Origin: Winogradskyella costae
GTDB taxonomy: Bacteria > Bacteroidota > Bacteroidia > Flavobacteriales > Flavobacteriaceae
Length of the DNA stretch: 64,000 nt
Direction: 5' to 3'
NCBI RefSeq assembly: GCF_013403865.1
Contig: NZ_JABFDK010000003.1
Span: forward strand, 62,001 to 126,000
How positions within the stretch are numbered: the first letter of the stretch is position 1; each line of letters begins with the position of its first letter. Below are positions 46,001 through 54,023 of this stretch, in pieces. The notes beneath the pieces are model-generated. The model was given only the letters and a program-made list of their open reading frames with translations. It searched no databases and was not told where the DNA came from. The position numbers and the translations under genes were made by a program.

Positions 46001-48708
46001 CCACAACTTACACAGTTACAATTACTGATGGCTTTGGAAACTCAGATACGGATGATGTTATTGTAACCGTCAATCCATTACCAATAGCAAATGCAGGAGA
46101 AAATCAAACAATTTGTGTAGGTGAGTTTGTAAATTTAACAGCTGAAGGTGGGGATGCTTACTTATGGAGTACTGGTGAGACTACAGCTAATATTACAGTA
46201 AATCCCAATGAAGACACTATATATACAGTAGAGACATACTCTAACAATTGTTCAGATAGTGCTGATGTTACCGTATTTGTTTCTGCCATGCCAGAGTTTG
46301 TTGTAAGTGAAGATATAACGATTACAACTGGTAGTTCTACGACACTTCTAGTGAGTGGAGGAGATTCTTACTTATGGAATACAGGTGACACTTCCAATTC
46401 TATTGAGGTTAGTCCTATGGAAACAACAACTTATAGTGTTACAGGTTTTTCTGCTAATGGATGTCAGAGTGTAGCAGAAGTTACTGTAATAGTCATAACA
46501 GAAATTAATGCAGATGCAGGTAATGATGTTGCTATTTGTTTTGGAGAAAGTGTTACATTAAATGCTTCAGGTGGAATAAATTACGCATGGAGTACAGGTG
46601 AAACAGATGCTTCTCTAACTTTAAATCCAATAGAGACTACAACTTACATGGTTACAGTAACGGATAGTTTTGGGAATTCAGATACAGATAGTGTAACAGT
46701 TATCGTAAATGAATTACCAACTATAACAATAAGTGAAAGTATTACAATAATAGAAGGAGATAGCACAAACTTATTAGTGAGTGGAGCAGAAACCTATTTA
46801 TGGAATACAGGAGACAATGAGAACTCAATTACTGTTAATCCAACAGAAACAACAACTTATAGTGTTACAGGTTTCTCTGCTAATGGATGTCAGAGTGTAG
46901 CGGAAGTTACGGTGACAGTCATAGCAGAAATTAATGCAGATGCAGGTAATGATGTTGCTATTTGTTTTGGAGAAAGTGTTACATTAAATGCTTCAGGTGG
47001 AATAAATTATGCATGGAGTACAGGTGAAACAGATGCTTCTCTAACTTTAAATCCAATAGAAACTACAACTTACATGGTTACAGTAACGGATAGTTTTGGG
47101 AATTCAGATACAGATAGTGTGACAGTAACCGTAAATGAATTACCGACTCTATTGTTAACTGAAGATGTTACTATTTTTGAAGGGGAGAGTATCAACCTAA
47201 CAGTAAATGGTGCCGAATCTTATTTATGGAATACAGGCGACACTTCAAACTCAATAGTAGTGAATCCAACGATTACTTCAACTTATAGTGTCACAGGTTT
47301 TTCATCAAGTAATTGTGAAACTTCAGCAGAAGTAACAGTAACGGTTATTCCAGAAATAAATGCTAATGCAGGAAACGATGTTGCTATTTGTTTAGGAGAG
47401 AGTATTACTTTGAACGCTTCAGGAGGAATTAATTATTCTTGGAATACAGGCGAGACTACCGCATCAATGATAGTTAGTCCAATTGAAACTACAACCTATA
47501 CAGTTACAGTAACTGACGATTTAGGAAATTCAGATTCAGATAGTATGACAGTAACCGTAAATGAATTACCTCTAATTAGTACAAGTGAAAACATTACAAT
47601 AATAGAAGGGGAGAGTACTGATTTAATAGTAAATGGTGCTGTAGCATATTTATGGAACACAGGTGATACCTCAAGTTCTATAACAGTAAGTCCTACTCAA
47701 ACAACCATATATAGCGTTGTTGGGATATCAAATACGTGTACAAGTGAGCCATCGGAAATAATTGTTACTGTTATTCCGTTATTTCAAGCCTCAGCAGGTA
47801 CAGATTCACGCGTTTGTGATAATGAGAGTTACGAAGTTATTTTAACAGCAAATGAAGGAGATAGTTATTTGTGGAGTACAGGTGAAACAAGTCAAAGTAT
47901 AGTCGTAAATCCATTATCGACTTCAACTTATTCTGTTACGGTAACACAAGGGGATCAATCAGATACAGATGACGTTAAGGTTTATGTAGATCCGAGCCCA
48001 GTAGTAACTATAGCAAATGGGGAAAGTGTTGAAATATTAAGAGGAGACTTTGTAACGTTATCTGCTTTTGGTGCTAATACATACCGTTGGAATAATGGTG
48101 CATCGCAACCAAATATAGCAGTAAGCCCTTCTATAACCACAACGTATGAAATAAAAGGATTTATTGGTGAATGTTATGATGAAAAGCAAGTCACCGTAAA
48201 TGTCCTAAATCGCGTTATTGCAGATGCTGGTGAAGATGTATTTGCTTGTTTAGAAGAAGTATCAACCTTAACGGCAAGTGGAGGAGATGACTATATATGG
48301 AGTACAGGTGAGACGACGCGAACGATTGAGGTATCACCGACAGAAACAACCGATTATACTGTTACGGTATTTAATGCCTTAGATTTTGATGAGGCCACAG
48401 TAAGAGTCGAGGTGGGTGTAAATTGTGCTTCTGATTCAATTGATGAAGAAACAGAAATTGGATTTGATGTATATCCTAATCCAGTATCAGATATTGTTAA
48501 TGTAAAAGTGTTTGGTGTATTAAATGTTTCAGATGTAAACATCTATGACGTAACAGGAAAACTAGTTAAGCACTCAAAAATTACGAATGAAAATTTAGAG
48601 TATACTATCACGACCCAAATAGGTATTAGTTCACTTCAATCTGGTGTATATTTTATAAAACTTATAGGTAATGGTAGAGCTATGACTAAAAAACTCATTG
48701 TGGAATAA
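43099..48708 (+). CDS. Giant T9SS cargo: pectate-lyase-like beta-helix, Ig-like domain and 17 PKD-like repeats
   Basis: A 1,869-residue secreted protein. After a signal peptide (to ~residue 33), residues ~35-370 resemble the Bacteroidota pectate lyase-like right-handed beta-helix (FPSAKGAGAYASGGRGGTV; VTIAGQTAPEGGI; IIFDHCSISFG-type turn). A calcium-binding type segment (DSDNDGMSDEWE, DSDGNGYTDLEEY) at ~433-475 and a BIG2 Ig-like domain (~487-567) follow. Then come 17 repeats of ~71 residues, mostly alternating two types: one with DAGEDVTICxGE and one with ISEDITIIEGES, both with YLWNTGETTxSIxVxPTETTTY. The last ~80 residues (YPNPVSD...GKLV...GVYFIKL...KKLIVE) are a type A T9SS sorting domain. 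Expected on the cell surface; the substrate may be a uronic-acid polymer, which is inference. Confidence 0.9.
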   Translation: MKAPNNLLNCICNLSTLFLLFSLLLFSQSSNSQQLAFPSAKGAGAYASGGRGGTVSIVTNLNDSGVGSLRSFSNVSNTTIVFNVSGIINLSNTLYLYGNNVTIAGQTAPEGGITIDGARVIFSNTDNLICRFIRFRGGYAENNDTVGGYYLNNVIFDHCSISFGGDEAFSIIVDSPDETGGEITIQNCLLAESSTGGIMGGREAPDNVYGISLIANVYYNISHRFPNLNSNSRYDVINNYVYNHSKRMIRGNFGYKINEIGNLYDYGNNRVWDQTLNHHGCETGNEIPIIYAQGNTIVGIESQRDNEAVSNTIAEMNANNNLMWKYFYDNNSECGYGLKNRGDQLEADYFADIRLPILGKIPVIFDALELKTQIVPNAGASKRLNQDGSISDNNDALDTAWKANIEAGIYVVEISEANYTVPAIISITREDSYDSDNDGMSDEWELLQFNTTLHDGTLDSDGNGYTDLEEYLNGVDADTNISAIGVESIAITPNPAELQITDALQLTATFTPSNATNQNGIWSSSDEAIATVDATGLVTPVDIGEVIITFIADDGGFTDISEITVFPEALQASAGIDQQICEGESVTLTAIGGTSYVWGTGEITESIEVTPNATITYTVTVSDDFGQSEEASVTVTVNSIPLANAGEDQTICLGQSATLIATGGVSYLWNTGETTASIEVNPLVETSYSVEVSNENCSIIDEVTVFVAEIPNIIISEDIVIVKGETTTLTATGGENYEWSTNETTESIEVNPAETTTYIVNSVSGSGCISSANVTVTVIAEIIADAGEDVTICDGEFVTLSASGGLTYLWNTGDSGSELIINPTITTTYIVTVEDEYGYTKNDSVTVFVNESPNITVGDDVFIMIGDSTTLTANGGNNFVWSTGETTNEISVSPDVTTTYIVTGFSENGCQNTAEVTVTVVEVLNANAGEDVSICLGESVTLNASGGITYIWNTGGSGATPTITPTETTTYTVTITDGFGNSDTDDVIVTVNPLPIANAGENQTICVGEFVNLTAEGGDAYLWSTGETTANITVNPNEDTIYTVETYSNNCSDSADVTVFVSAMPEFVVSEDITITTGSSTTLLVSGGDSYLWNTGDTSNSIEVSPMETTTYSVTGFSANGCQSVAEVTVIVITEINADAGNDVAICFGESVTLNASGGINYAWSTGETDASLTLNPIETTTYMVTVTDSFGNSDTDSVTVIVNELPTITISESITIIEGDSTNLLVSGAETYLWNTGDNENSITVNPTETTTYSVTGFSANGCQSVAEVTVTVIAEINADAGNDVAICFGESVTLNASGGINYAWSTGETDASLTLNPIETTTYMVTVTDSFGNSDTDSVTVTVNELPTLLLTEDVTIFEGESINLTVNGAESYLWNTGDTSNSIVVNPTITSTYSVTGFSSSNCETSAEVTVTVIPEINANAGNDVAICLGESITLNASGGINYSWNTGETTASMIVSPIETTTYTVTVTDDLGNSDSDSMTVTVNELPLISTSENITIIEGESTDLIVNGAVAYLWNTGDTSSSITVSPTQTTIYSVVGISNTCTSEPSEIIVTVIPLFQASAGTDSRVCDNESYEVILTANEGDSYLWSTGETSQSIVVNPLSTSTYSVTVTQGDQSDTDDVKVYVDPSPVVTIANGESVEILRGDFVTLSAFGANTYRWNNGASQPNIAVSPSITTTYEIKGFIGECYDEKQVTVNVLNRVIADAGEDVFACLEEVSTLTASGGDDYIWSTGETTRTIEVSPTETTDYTVTVFNALDFDEATVRVEVGVNCASDSIDEETEIGFDVYPNPVSDIVNVKVFGVLNVSDVNIYDVTGKLVKHSKITNENLEYTITTQIGISSLQSGVYFIKLIGNGRAMTKKLIVE
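44808..48425 (+). repeat. 17 tandem ~213-bp repeats inside the giant gene
   Basis: Seventeen in-frame units of about 71 codons. Two stretches are nearly identical at the DNA level with an exact period of 426 bases (two units): 46420-46718 and 46846-47144 differ mainly by scattered single bases, while other units are strongly diverged. Confidence 0.9.
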
Positions 48709-48939
48709 TTAGAATTATCACTACTCTTACGGTATCAAATTTTTATATTTTCTGTTTCGGTTCAGTATCAATAAAAAATTACGTTTCTTATACCATTGCA
48801 ATGACTATTAATTACGTGAATGATTTAATTAGAAATATCTTACATTAGTACTTGATTTGTAATGATTATTTAGAACTCCCTGAAAACCTCATAAATGAAG
48901 CTCTCAGTCAGAAAACTAAAACCTATACTCAATTAGAAT

Positions 48940-50745
48940 TTATTTAAATCCAAATTCACTGTACCACTTGCTTAATACGTAAAGTTTCCAAACATTGGCA
49001 GTGTGATCTTCTTTATGTTCCATATGTTCTTGTAAAAGCCTTTTAAATCTAGGTACATTAAGATTGGGAACCTTATTTAAAAAATCGTCATTTAAAGCTT
49101 CTAAAAACTCTTCTTTAAGCTCGTTTCGCATCCAATCTCCTATTGGAACAGCAAATCCCCGTTTAGGTTGGTTAAACACCTCTTCTGGAATATAATCCTT
49201 TAAAATATCTCGTAATATTTTCTTTTGCCTTCCTTTTTCATATTTAAAATGCATAGGTAATGACCTAGCATATTCTACAATTCTATAATCTAAAAATGGA
49301 CTTCGAACTTCAACGGAATATGCCATACTTGCTCTATCTACTTTTACATTACTATCATTTTCCAACCATAATTTTATATTTAGGTCGGCTGCTTTTTGTA
49401 GAAAATTACTAGACCAAGATTTATAACCTTGGTAATACTTCATATAGTCTTGCTTTTTTTTCATTAAAAGAAATCCTTTTCTTGAAAAAATATTTTCGAT
49501 AAAATCGTTTCTGCCTTTTGTATTTAAAGCATTCTTAATTCTGTGAGAATCCATTCCAAAAAGCTTTAAAATACCAGAGTTAGCTATAATCTTTCTTAAG
49601 ATAAAGGGAATATCCATGATCTTTTTATTCTGGATTAAAGAATTAAAATGTTCATAACCTATAAAACTCTCATCACCACCATCGCCAGATAGTGCAACAG
49701 TGACATATTGCTTGGTTACACTATTTAGTAAAAGTGAAGGTAAGGCTGAACTATCGGCAAAAGGTTCGTCATAAACGTCGATAAGTTTTGGGATAAGCTT
49801 AAGTATATCACTAGGTTTACAAATGGTTGTTTTGTGGGTTGTATTTAGAATTTCGACATATTGTTCTGCTATTTTACTCTCGTCATATTCTGGGTTGTCA
49901 AATCCTATTGAAAATGTGTTTATTTTTGATTCTGATACTTTTGCAGCAATGCTAGATACTAATGCCGAGTCAATACCTCCAGATAAAAATGAACCAATTG
50001 GAACATCAGATTGTAATCTTATTTTAACGGCATCTAATAAGAGTGCATGTAATTCTTTTTTAGCATCCTCATAGGAAATATCAAGTATTTTAGTGGGTTT
50101 TAAGTTCCAGTATTCTTCTGTCTTGAGCGTTCTGTCATTTAAATTAATTTCCATATAATTGCCAGGGGGAAGTTTAAACACGGTTTCAACTATAGTATAT
50201 GGACTCGGAATAAACATACAGTCCAAGTATATAGAAATGGCTTCATCATTAACTCTTTTGCCCGCAAGCATGGGTTTTATTTGGCTGCATATCTCAAATT
50301 GTCCATCTTCCCAATAATAATAAAATGGTTTTACACCAAGCCTATCTCTTGCTGAAAATAACGTGTTGGTATCCGCATTGTATATCGAAAATGAAAACAT
50401 CCCATTTATTTTGTCGAGTATGGCTTTTCCCCAATGCTTGAACCCAATTAATAGGACTTCAGTATCACTTTGTGTCTTAAAAGTATAGTTTAAATCTAGA
50501 AGTTCTTTTTTTATAGCTTTATAATTATAAATCTCCCCATTGAAAACAATAATTAAGTTTTCAAAAACCATAGGTTGATTAGAGCGTTGCTCTAAATCTA
50601 ATATAGATAGACGTAAATGCCCAAAAGTAATATCGTTAACTTTTTCAACTCCAATATAATCTGGTCCTCTAAATGAAATTGAATTCAATTTTGTTTTAAC
50701 TTCCTCGTCAGAGTAAGGGATGTTGCTTAAATATATGCCGCACAT
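48940..50745 (-). CDS. asnB: AsnB-type glutamine amidotransferase, copy 2
   Basis: A 601-residue glutamine-dependent amidotransferase. The glutaminase domain begins MCGIYLSNI with Cys2 and holds SFRGPDYIG and VFNGEIYNY; the synthetase domain has the PP-loop FLSGGIDSA (~residue 250) and ALSGDGGDESFIGY. It is only distantly similar to copy 1 and clearly closer to the decayed remnant at 41.2-41.8 kb, which matches its C-terminal third. The gene stands between the giant T9SS cargo gene (convergent) and the UDP-glucose dehydrogenase gene. A uronic acid as the amidated substrate is plausible from context but unproven. Confidence 0.9.
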   Translation of the reverse strand: MCGIYLSNIPYSDEEVKTKLNSISFRGPDYIGVEKVNDITFGHLRLSILDLEQRSNQPMVFENLIIVFNGEIYNYKAIKKELLDLNYTFKTQSDTEVLLIGFKHWGKAILDKINGMFSFSIYNADTNTLFSARDRLGVKPFYYYWEDGQFEICSQIKPMLAGKRVNDEAISIYLDCMFIPSPYTIVETVFKLPPGNYMEINLNDRTLKTEEYWNLKPTKILDISYEDAKKELHALLLDAVKIRLQSDVPIGSFLSGGIDSALVSSIAAKVSESKINTFSIGFDNPEYDESKIAEQYVEILNTTHKTTICKPSDILKLIPKLIDVYDEPFADSSALPSLLLNSVTKQYVTVALSGDGGDESFIGYEHFNSLIQNKKIMDIPFILRKIIANSGILKLFGMDSHRIKNALNTKGRNDFIENIFSRKGFLLMKKKQDYMKYYQGYKSWSSNFLQKAADLNIKLWLENDSNVKVDRASMAYSVEVRSPFLDYRIVEYARSLPMHFKYEKGRQKKILRDILKDYIPEEVFNQPKRGFAVPIGDWMRNELKEEFLEALNDDFLNKVPNLNVPRFKRLLQEHMEHKEDHTANVWKLYVLSKWYSEFGFK

Positions 50746-50915
50746 AATATTAATTTTTATGGAAAATATACATTTTTACCTAAAAACCATTAGGATTTTA
50801 ATAAAACAGTCGAAAATTGAAAAAATAAGACAGTGAGTTGAAATTTAAAAGATAAACCAATTGAAATTGTTATTAACCCATTAGATTATAATTAAAAGTT
50901 TATCTTCATAGATAT

Positions 50916-50955
50916 AAAAAATGCATCAAAACTTTAAAGTTTGATGCATTTTTTA
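50916..50955 (-). terminator. Intrinsic terminator after the UDP-glucose dehydrogenase gene
   Basis: ATGCATCAAA (50921-50930) pairs with TTTGATGCAT (50940-50949), with the inner ACTTTAAAGT itself palindromic, flanked by an A-run and a T6 tract, so it can act in both directions. It lies about 20 bases after the minus-strand stop codon at 50975. Confidence 0.8.
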
Positions 50956-50974
50956 CATTATAAAATTTTAAATA

Positions 50975-52354
50975 TCACTTACCTATAGAAGAGTACTCAA
51001 AACCAATTTTACTCATTTCTTCTTTGTCAAGAATATTTCTACCATCAAAAATGAAAGCTGGTTTTTTCATTTGGTTATATATCTTTTCCCAATCGTAGGT
51101 CTTAAACTCATCCCATTCTGTCATAATAGCAATCGCATGCGCATCTTTTGATGTTTCGTATGGATCACTATACGATTTAACTAAGTCGTTGTTTTCTTCC
51201 TCAGATCTTGTATTTAAATAATTAAGGTCTGCTTGCACTTTTTTACTGTTAACTTTTGGATCGTAAACCGCAATATTGGCTTGTTCATTTAACAAATGAT
51301 CTGCGACATAAATTGCTGCCGATTCTCTAGTATCATTTGTGTCTTTTTTAAATGCCCAACCTAACATGGCTATCTTTTTCCCAGAAACGGTATTGTATAG
51401 TGTACTAATTAGTTTATCTGAAAAACGTCTTTTTTGATGATCATTTAAAATGATCACTTGTTCCCAATAGTCAGCAACAGCATTCAGGCCATAACTTCTA
51501 GCAATGTACACAAGATTTAAAATGTCTTTTTGAAAACAAGAGCCACCAAAACCAATAGATGCATTTAAAAATTTTGGGCCAATTCTAGAATCCATACCAA
51601 TTGCTCGTGCAACTTCATTGACGTTAGCTTCTGTATGTTCACATAATTCAGAAATGGCATTAATAGACGAAATTCGTTGAGCTAAAAATGCGTTAGCGGT
51701 TAATTTAGATAATTCAGAAGACCAAACATTAGTTCTTAGAATTCTATCTTGTGAAACCCAACTACCATAAATGTTTGCTAAACTTTCTATCGCTTCTTCC
51801 GATTCTCCACCAATTAAAACACGATCTGGATTTAATAAATCTTGAATAGCTGTACCTTCAGCTAAAAATTCAGGATTAGATAAAATGTCGAATTTTACGT
51901 CGCTCCCTGTATTGTGTAAAATACTTTTTATAGCTTGAGCTGTTCTTACTGGTAAAGTAGATTTTTCAACTACAATCTTATCTGTGGTCGAAACTTCTGC
52001 GATATTTCTAGCACATAATTCTACATACTTTAAATCTGCCGCCATTCCTTTTCCTTTACCATATGTTTTGGTAGGGGTATTCACCGAGATAAAAATCATT
52101 TCTGATTCTTTGATTGTTTCATCAATTGCTGTTGAGAAAAATAGATTCTTTCCTCTTGTTTCTGCAACAATCTCAGCTAATCCTGGTTCGTAAATAGGCA
52201 ATTTTGACAAGTCTTCATCATTCCAAGCTGCGATACGCTCTTCATTAATATCTACTATTGTAACTTTAATGTTAGGATTTTTTTTTGCTATTACTGCCAT
52301 CGTTGGTCCACCAACATAACCAGCACCAATACAGCAAATCTTCGTGATTTTCAT
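50975..52354 (-). CDS. ugd: UDP-glucose 6-dehydrogenase (eukaryote-like type)
   Basis: Oxidises UDP-glucose to UDP-glucuronate with two NAD. The 459-residue protein starts [20 protein letters not shown] and contains [33 protein letters not shown], the catalytic cysteine in [15 protein letters not shown] (~residue 272) and [16 protein letters not shown]. Several of these blocks, notably [14 protein letters not shown] and VNTPTKTYG, are as I know them from animal UGDH, and the length is near the animal ~490 rather than the usual bacterial ~390-440. It should supply UDP-GlcA to the adjacent 4-epimerase and the capsule pathway. Confidence 0.95.
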   Translation of the reverse strand: MKITKICCIGAGYVGGPTMAVIAKKNPNIKVTIVDINEERIAAWNDEDLSKLPIYEPGLAEIVAETRGKNLFFSTAIDETIKESEMIFISVNTPTKTYGKGKGMAADLKYVELCARNIAEVSTTDKIVVEKSTLPVRTAQAIKSILHNTGSDVKFDILSNPEFLAEGTAIQDLLNPDRVLIGGESEEAIESLANIYGSWVSQDRILRTNVWSSELSKLTANAFLAQRISSINAISELCEHTEANVNEVARAIGMDSRIGPKFLNASIGFGGSCFQKDILNLVYIARSYGLNAVADYWEQVIILNDHQKRRFSDKLISTLYNTVSGKKIAMLGWAFKKDTNDTRESAAIYVADHLLNEQANIAVYDPKVNSKKVQADLNYLNTRSEEENNDLVKSYSDPYETSKDAHAIAIMTEWDEFKTYDWEKIYNQMKKPAFIFDGRNILDKEEMSKIGFEYSSIGK

Positions 52355-52485
52355 GCTTTTAAGTTTATTTTGATTTAAGTCTAAAATTTATGATGTATAC
52401 AATTTTTGACTTTTTTTAAGTGATTGAATTTATATTTTATGTGATCAGCCTTTCTTTACTAAAAGACTGCGTTATAGAATTTTGT

Positions 52486-52493
52486 CAAATTTA
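52486..52493 (-). promoter_or_regulatory. Putative -7 element (TAAATTTG) for UDP-glucose dehydrogenase
   Basis: Minus-strand TAAATTTG fits TAnnTTTG; it sits just after the upstream epimerase stop codon and gives a ~125-base leader if used. Confidence 0.35.
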
Positions 52494-52498
52494 ATATT

Positions 52499-53518
52499 TT
52501 AATTGTAATATGCTTTATACCAATCTATGAAAGATTTGACTCCTTTGTTAATGGAAGTATTAGGGCTATAGTCGTAGTCTTTAATTAACTCATCGACATC
52601 CGCCCAAGTACGTTCTACATCACCCGGCTGCATGTCCATCATATCTTTCTTTGCTATTTTATCTAAGTTTAATTCTATTTCCTTTATAAAATCTAATAAT
52701 TTAACTGAGTTGTTGTTTCCAATATTATAAATTTTGTAAAATTCATTGGATTTTATTCGTTTGGTTGGTGATTTCTCAATAACACGAACAACACCTTCTA
52801 CAATATCATCTATATAAGTAAAATCCCGTTCCATGTTACCATGATTAAATACTTTTATAGGTCTGTCGTTTACAATGGCATCTGTAAATAAGAACATCGC
52901 CATATCTGGTCGACCCCAAGGTCCATAAACTGTAAAAAAGCGTAAGCCTGTGGTAGGAATATTAAATAGGTGGCTATAAGTATGAGCCATTAGTTCATTA
53001 CTCTTTTTTGTAGCCGCATATAAACTAATTGGGTGATCTACATTATCTTCTGTAGAAAACGGTGTTTTCTTATTCATCCCATATACACTAGAACTACTTG
53101 CATACACTAAATGCTTTATAGCGTTGTTTCTACAACATTCAAGAATATTTAAAAAACCTACAAGATTAGAATCTACATACGTTTCAGGGTTTTCAAGACT
53201 GTATCTTACTCCTGCTTGAGCCGCAAGGTTACAAACAATGTCGAATTTTTCGTTTTTGAATAATTTTGGTAATTCCTCTCTGTCTTCAAGATTCATCCTT
53301 ATAAAGGAGAACTTTTCAGACTTAGCTATGCAAAGCTTCTTAAACTCAGCAGCTTCAATTTTACCAATGCCTAATTCATTAAGCCTAGAATATTTTAAAT
53401 TAACATCGTAATAATCATTTATATTGTCTAATCCAACAACATGATGACCTTTAGATAGAAGTACCTTAGCGGTATAGAAACCGATAAAACCTGCTGCCCC
53501 TGTTACTAATATTTTCAT
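52499..53518 (-). CDS. UDP-glucuronate 4-epimerase-type NAD epimerase
   Basis: A 339-residue extended SDR enzyme: NAD-binding TGAAGFIGFYTAK, DNINDYYDVNLKYSRL, the Ser/Tyr/Lys triad in YASSSSVYG and SLYAATKKSNELMAHTYSH, and RFFTVYGPWGRPDMA. The long N-terminal insertion after DNINDYY and the KIEAAEFKKL region are typical of CapI/LspL enzymes that interconvert UDP-GlcA and UDP-GalA. With the dehydrogenase next to it this gives UDP-GalA for the polysaccharide. The pair lies at the edge of the locus. Confidence 0.9.
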   Translation of the reverse strand: MKILVTGAAGFIGFYTAKVLLSKGHHVVGLDNINDYYDVNLKYSRLNELGIGKIEAAEFKKLCIAKSEKFSFIRMNLEDREELPKLFKNEKFDIVCNLAAQAGVRYSLENPETYVDSNLVGFLNILECCRNNAIKHLVYASSSSVYGMNKKTPFSTEDNVDHPISLYAATKKSNELMAHTYSHLFNIPTTGLRFFTVYGPWGRPDMAMFLFTDAIVNDRPIKVFNHGNMERDFTYIDDIVEGVVRVIEKSPTKRIKSNEFYKIYNIGNNNSVKLLDFIKEIELNLDKIAKKDMMDMQPGDVERTWADVDELIKDYDYSPNTSINKGVKSFIDWYKAYYN

Positions 53519-53601
53519 ATTATAGTGGTTTTTGAATCGTGCTCCAAATATTATAAATTTAGATGGAATTCTCTAAGATTTGAAGAAAAGTATTCAATTT
53601 A

Positions 53602-53979
53602 TTAGTTGTTTGCATACTTAATATCGAGGATTGTCGCTATTGAGTCACAATTCTTTACCATTAATTCTAGATCACGTTCCTTATAACTATTCTCGATAAG
53701 ATAGATTTTACAAGAATCGATATCCGTTTTACTTTTAGAAAAGTCAACATTTCCAAATTTCACTAGGTTGCTTACAATAGTAGAATCTAAAGATTCTGCC
53801 ATTATAAAACTATAGGCTTCATTATTATAAATAAAAGATTTGGAGCCAATGTTTTTAATAGTTCTGGCATTTGGACCATAATCACAAGAGGCGTCTTTTC
53901 CGTTTAAAAAAAACATAAGGAGCATTAAACCAATAGCAAATCCACCCAAATAATAGGCTAAACGATGTATAAATTTCAT
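53602..53979 (-). CDS. Small membrane-anchored protein (DUF4258-like)
   Basis: A 125-residue protein with one N-terminal membrane helix (YYLGGFAIGLMLLMFFL) followed by a soluble periplasmic part beginning KDASCDYGPNARTIKNI. From memory, flavobacterial relatives with this start are labelled as DUF4258 proteins; the assignment is moderate and no function is known. The gene lies 44 bases after ald on the minus strand and is probably co-transcribed with it. Confidence 0.7.
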   Translation of the reverse strand: MKFIHRLAYYLGGFAIGLMLLMFFLNGKDASCDYGPNARTIKNIGSKSFIYNNEAYSFIMAESLDSTIVSNLVKFGNVDFSKSKTDIDSCKIYLIENSYKERDLELMVKNCDSIATILDIKYANN

Positions 53980-54023
53980 AGTTGTGAAATAATTCTGTCA
54001 AACGATTGATCGCTCAGTACAGA

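Noticed and set aside
45825-46028. 67-codon Arg/Cys-rich plus-strand frame inside the giant gene
   Set aside because: Out-of-frame product of the repeats; composition is an artefact of the repeat codons.
44808-48425. Regular repeats as a CRISPR array
   Set aside because: Units are ~213 bases, in frame and coding; there are no short repeats with unique spacers.
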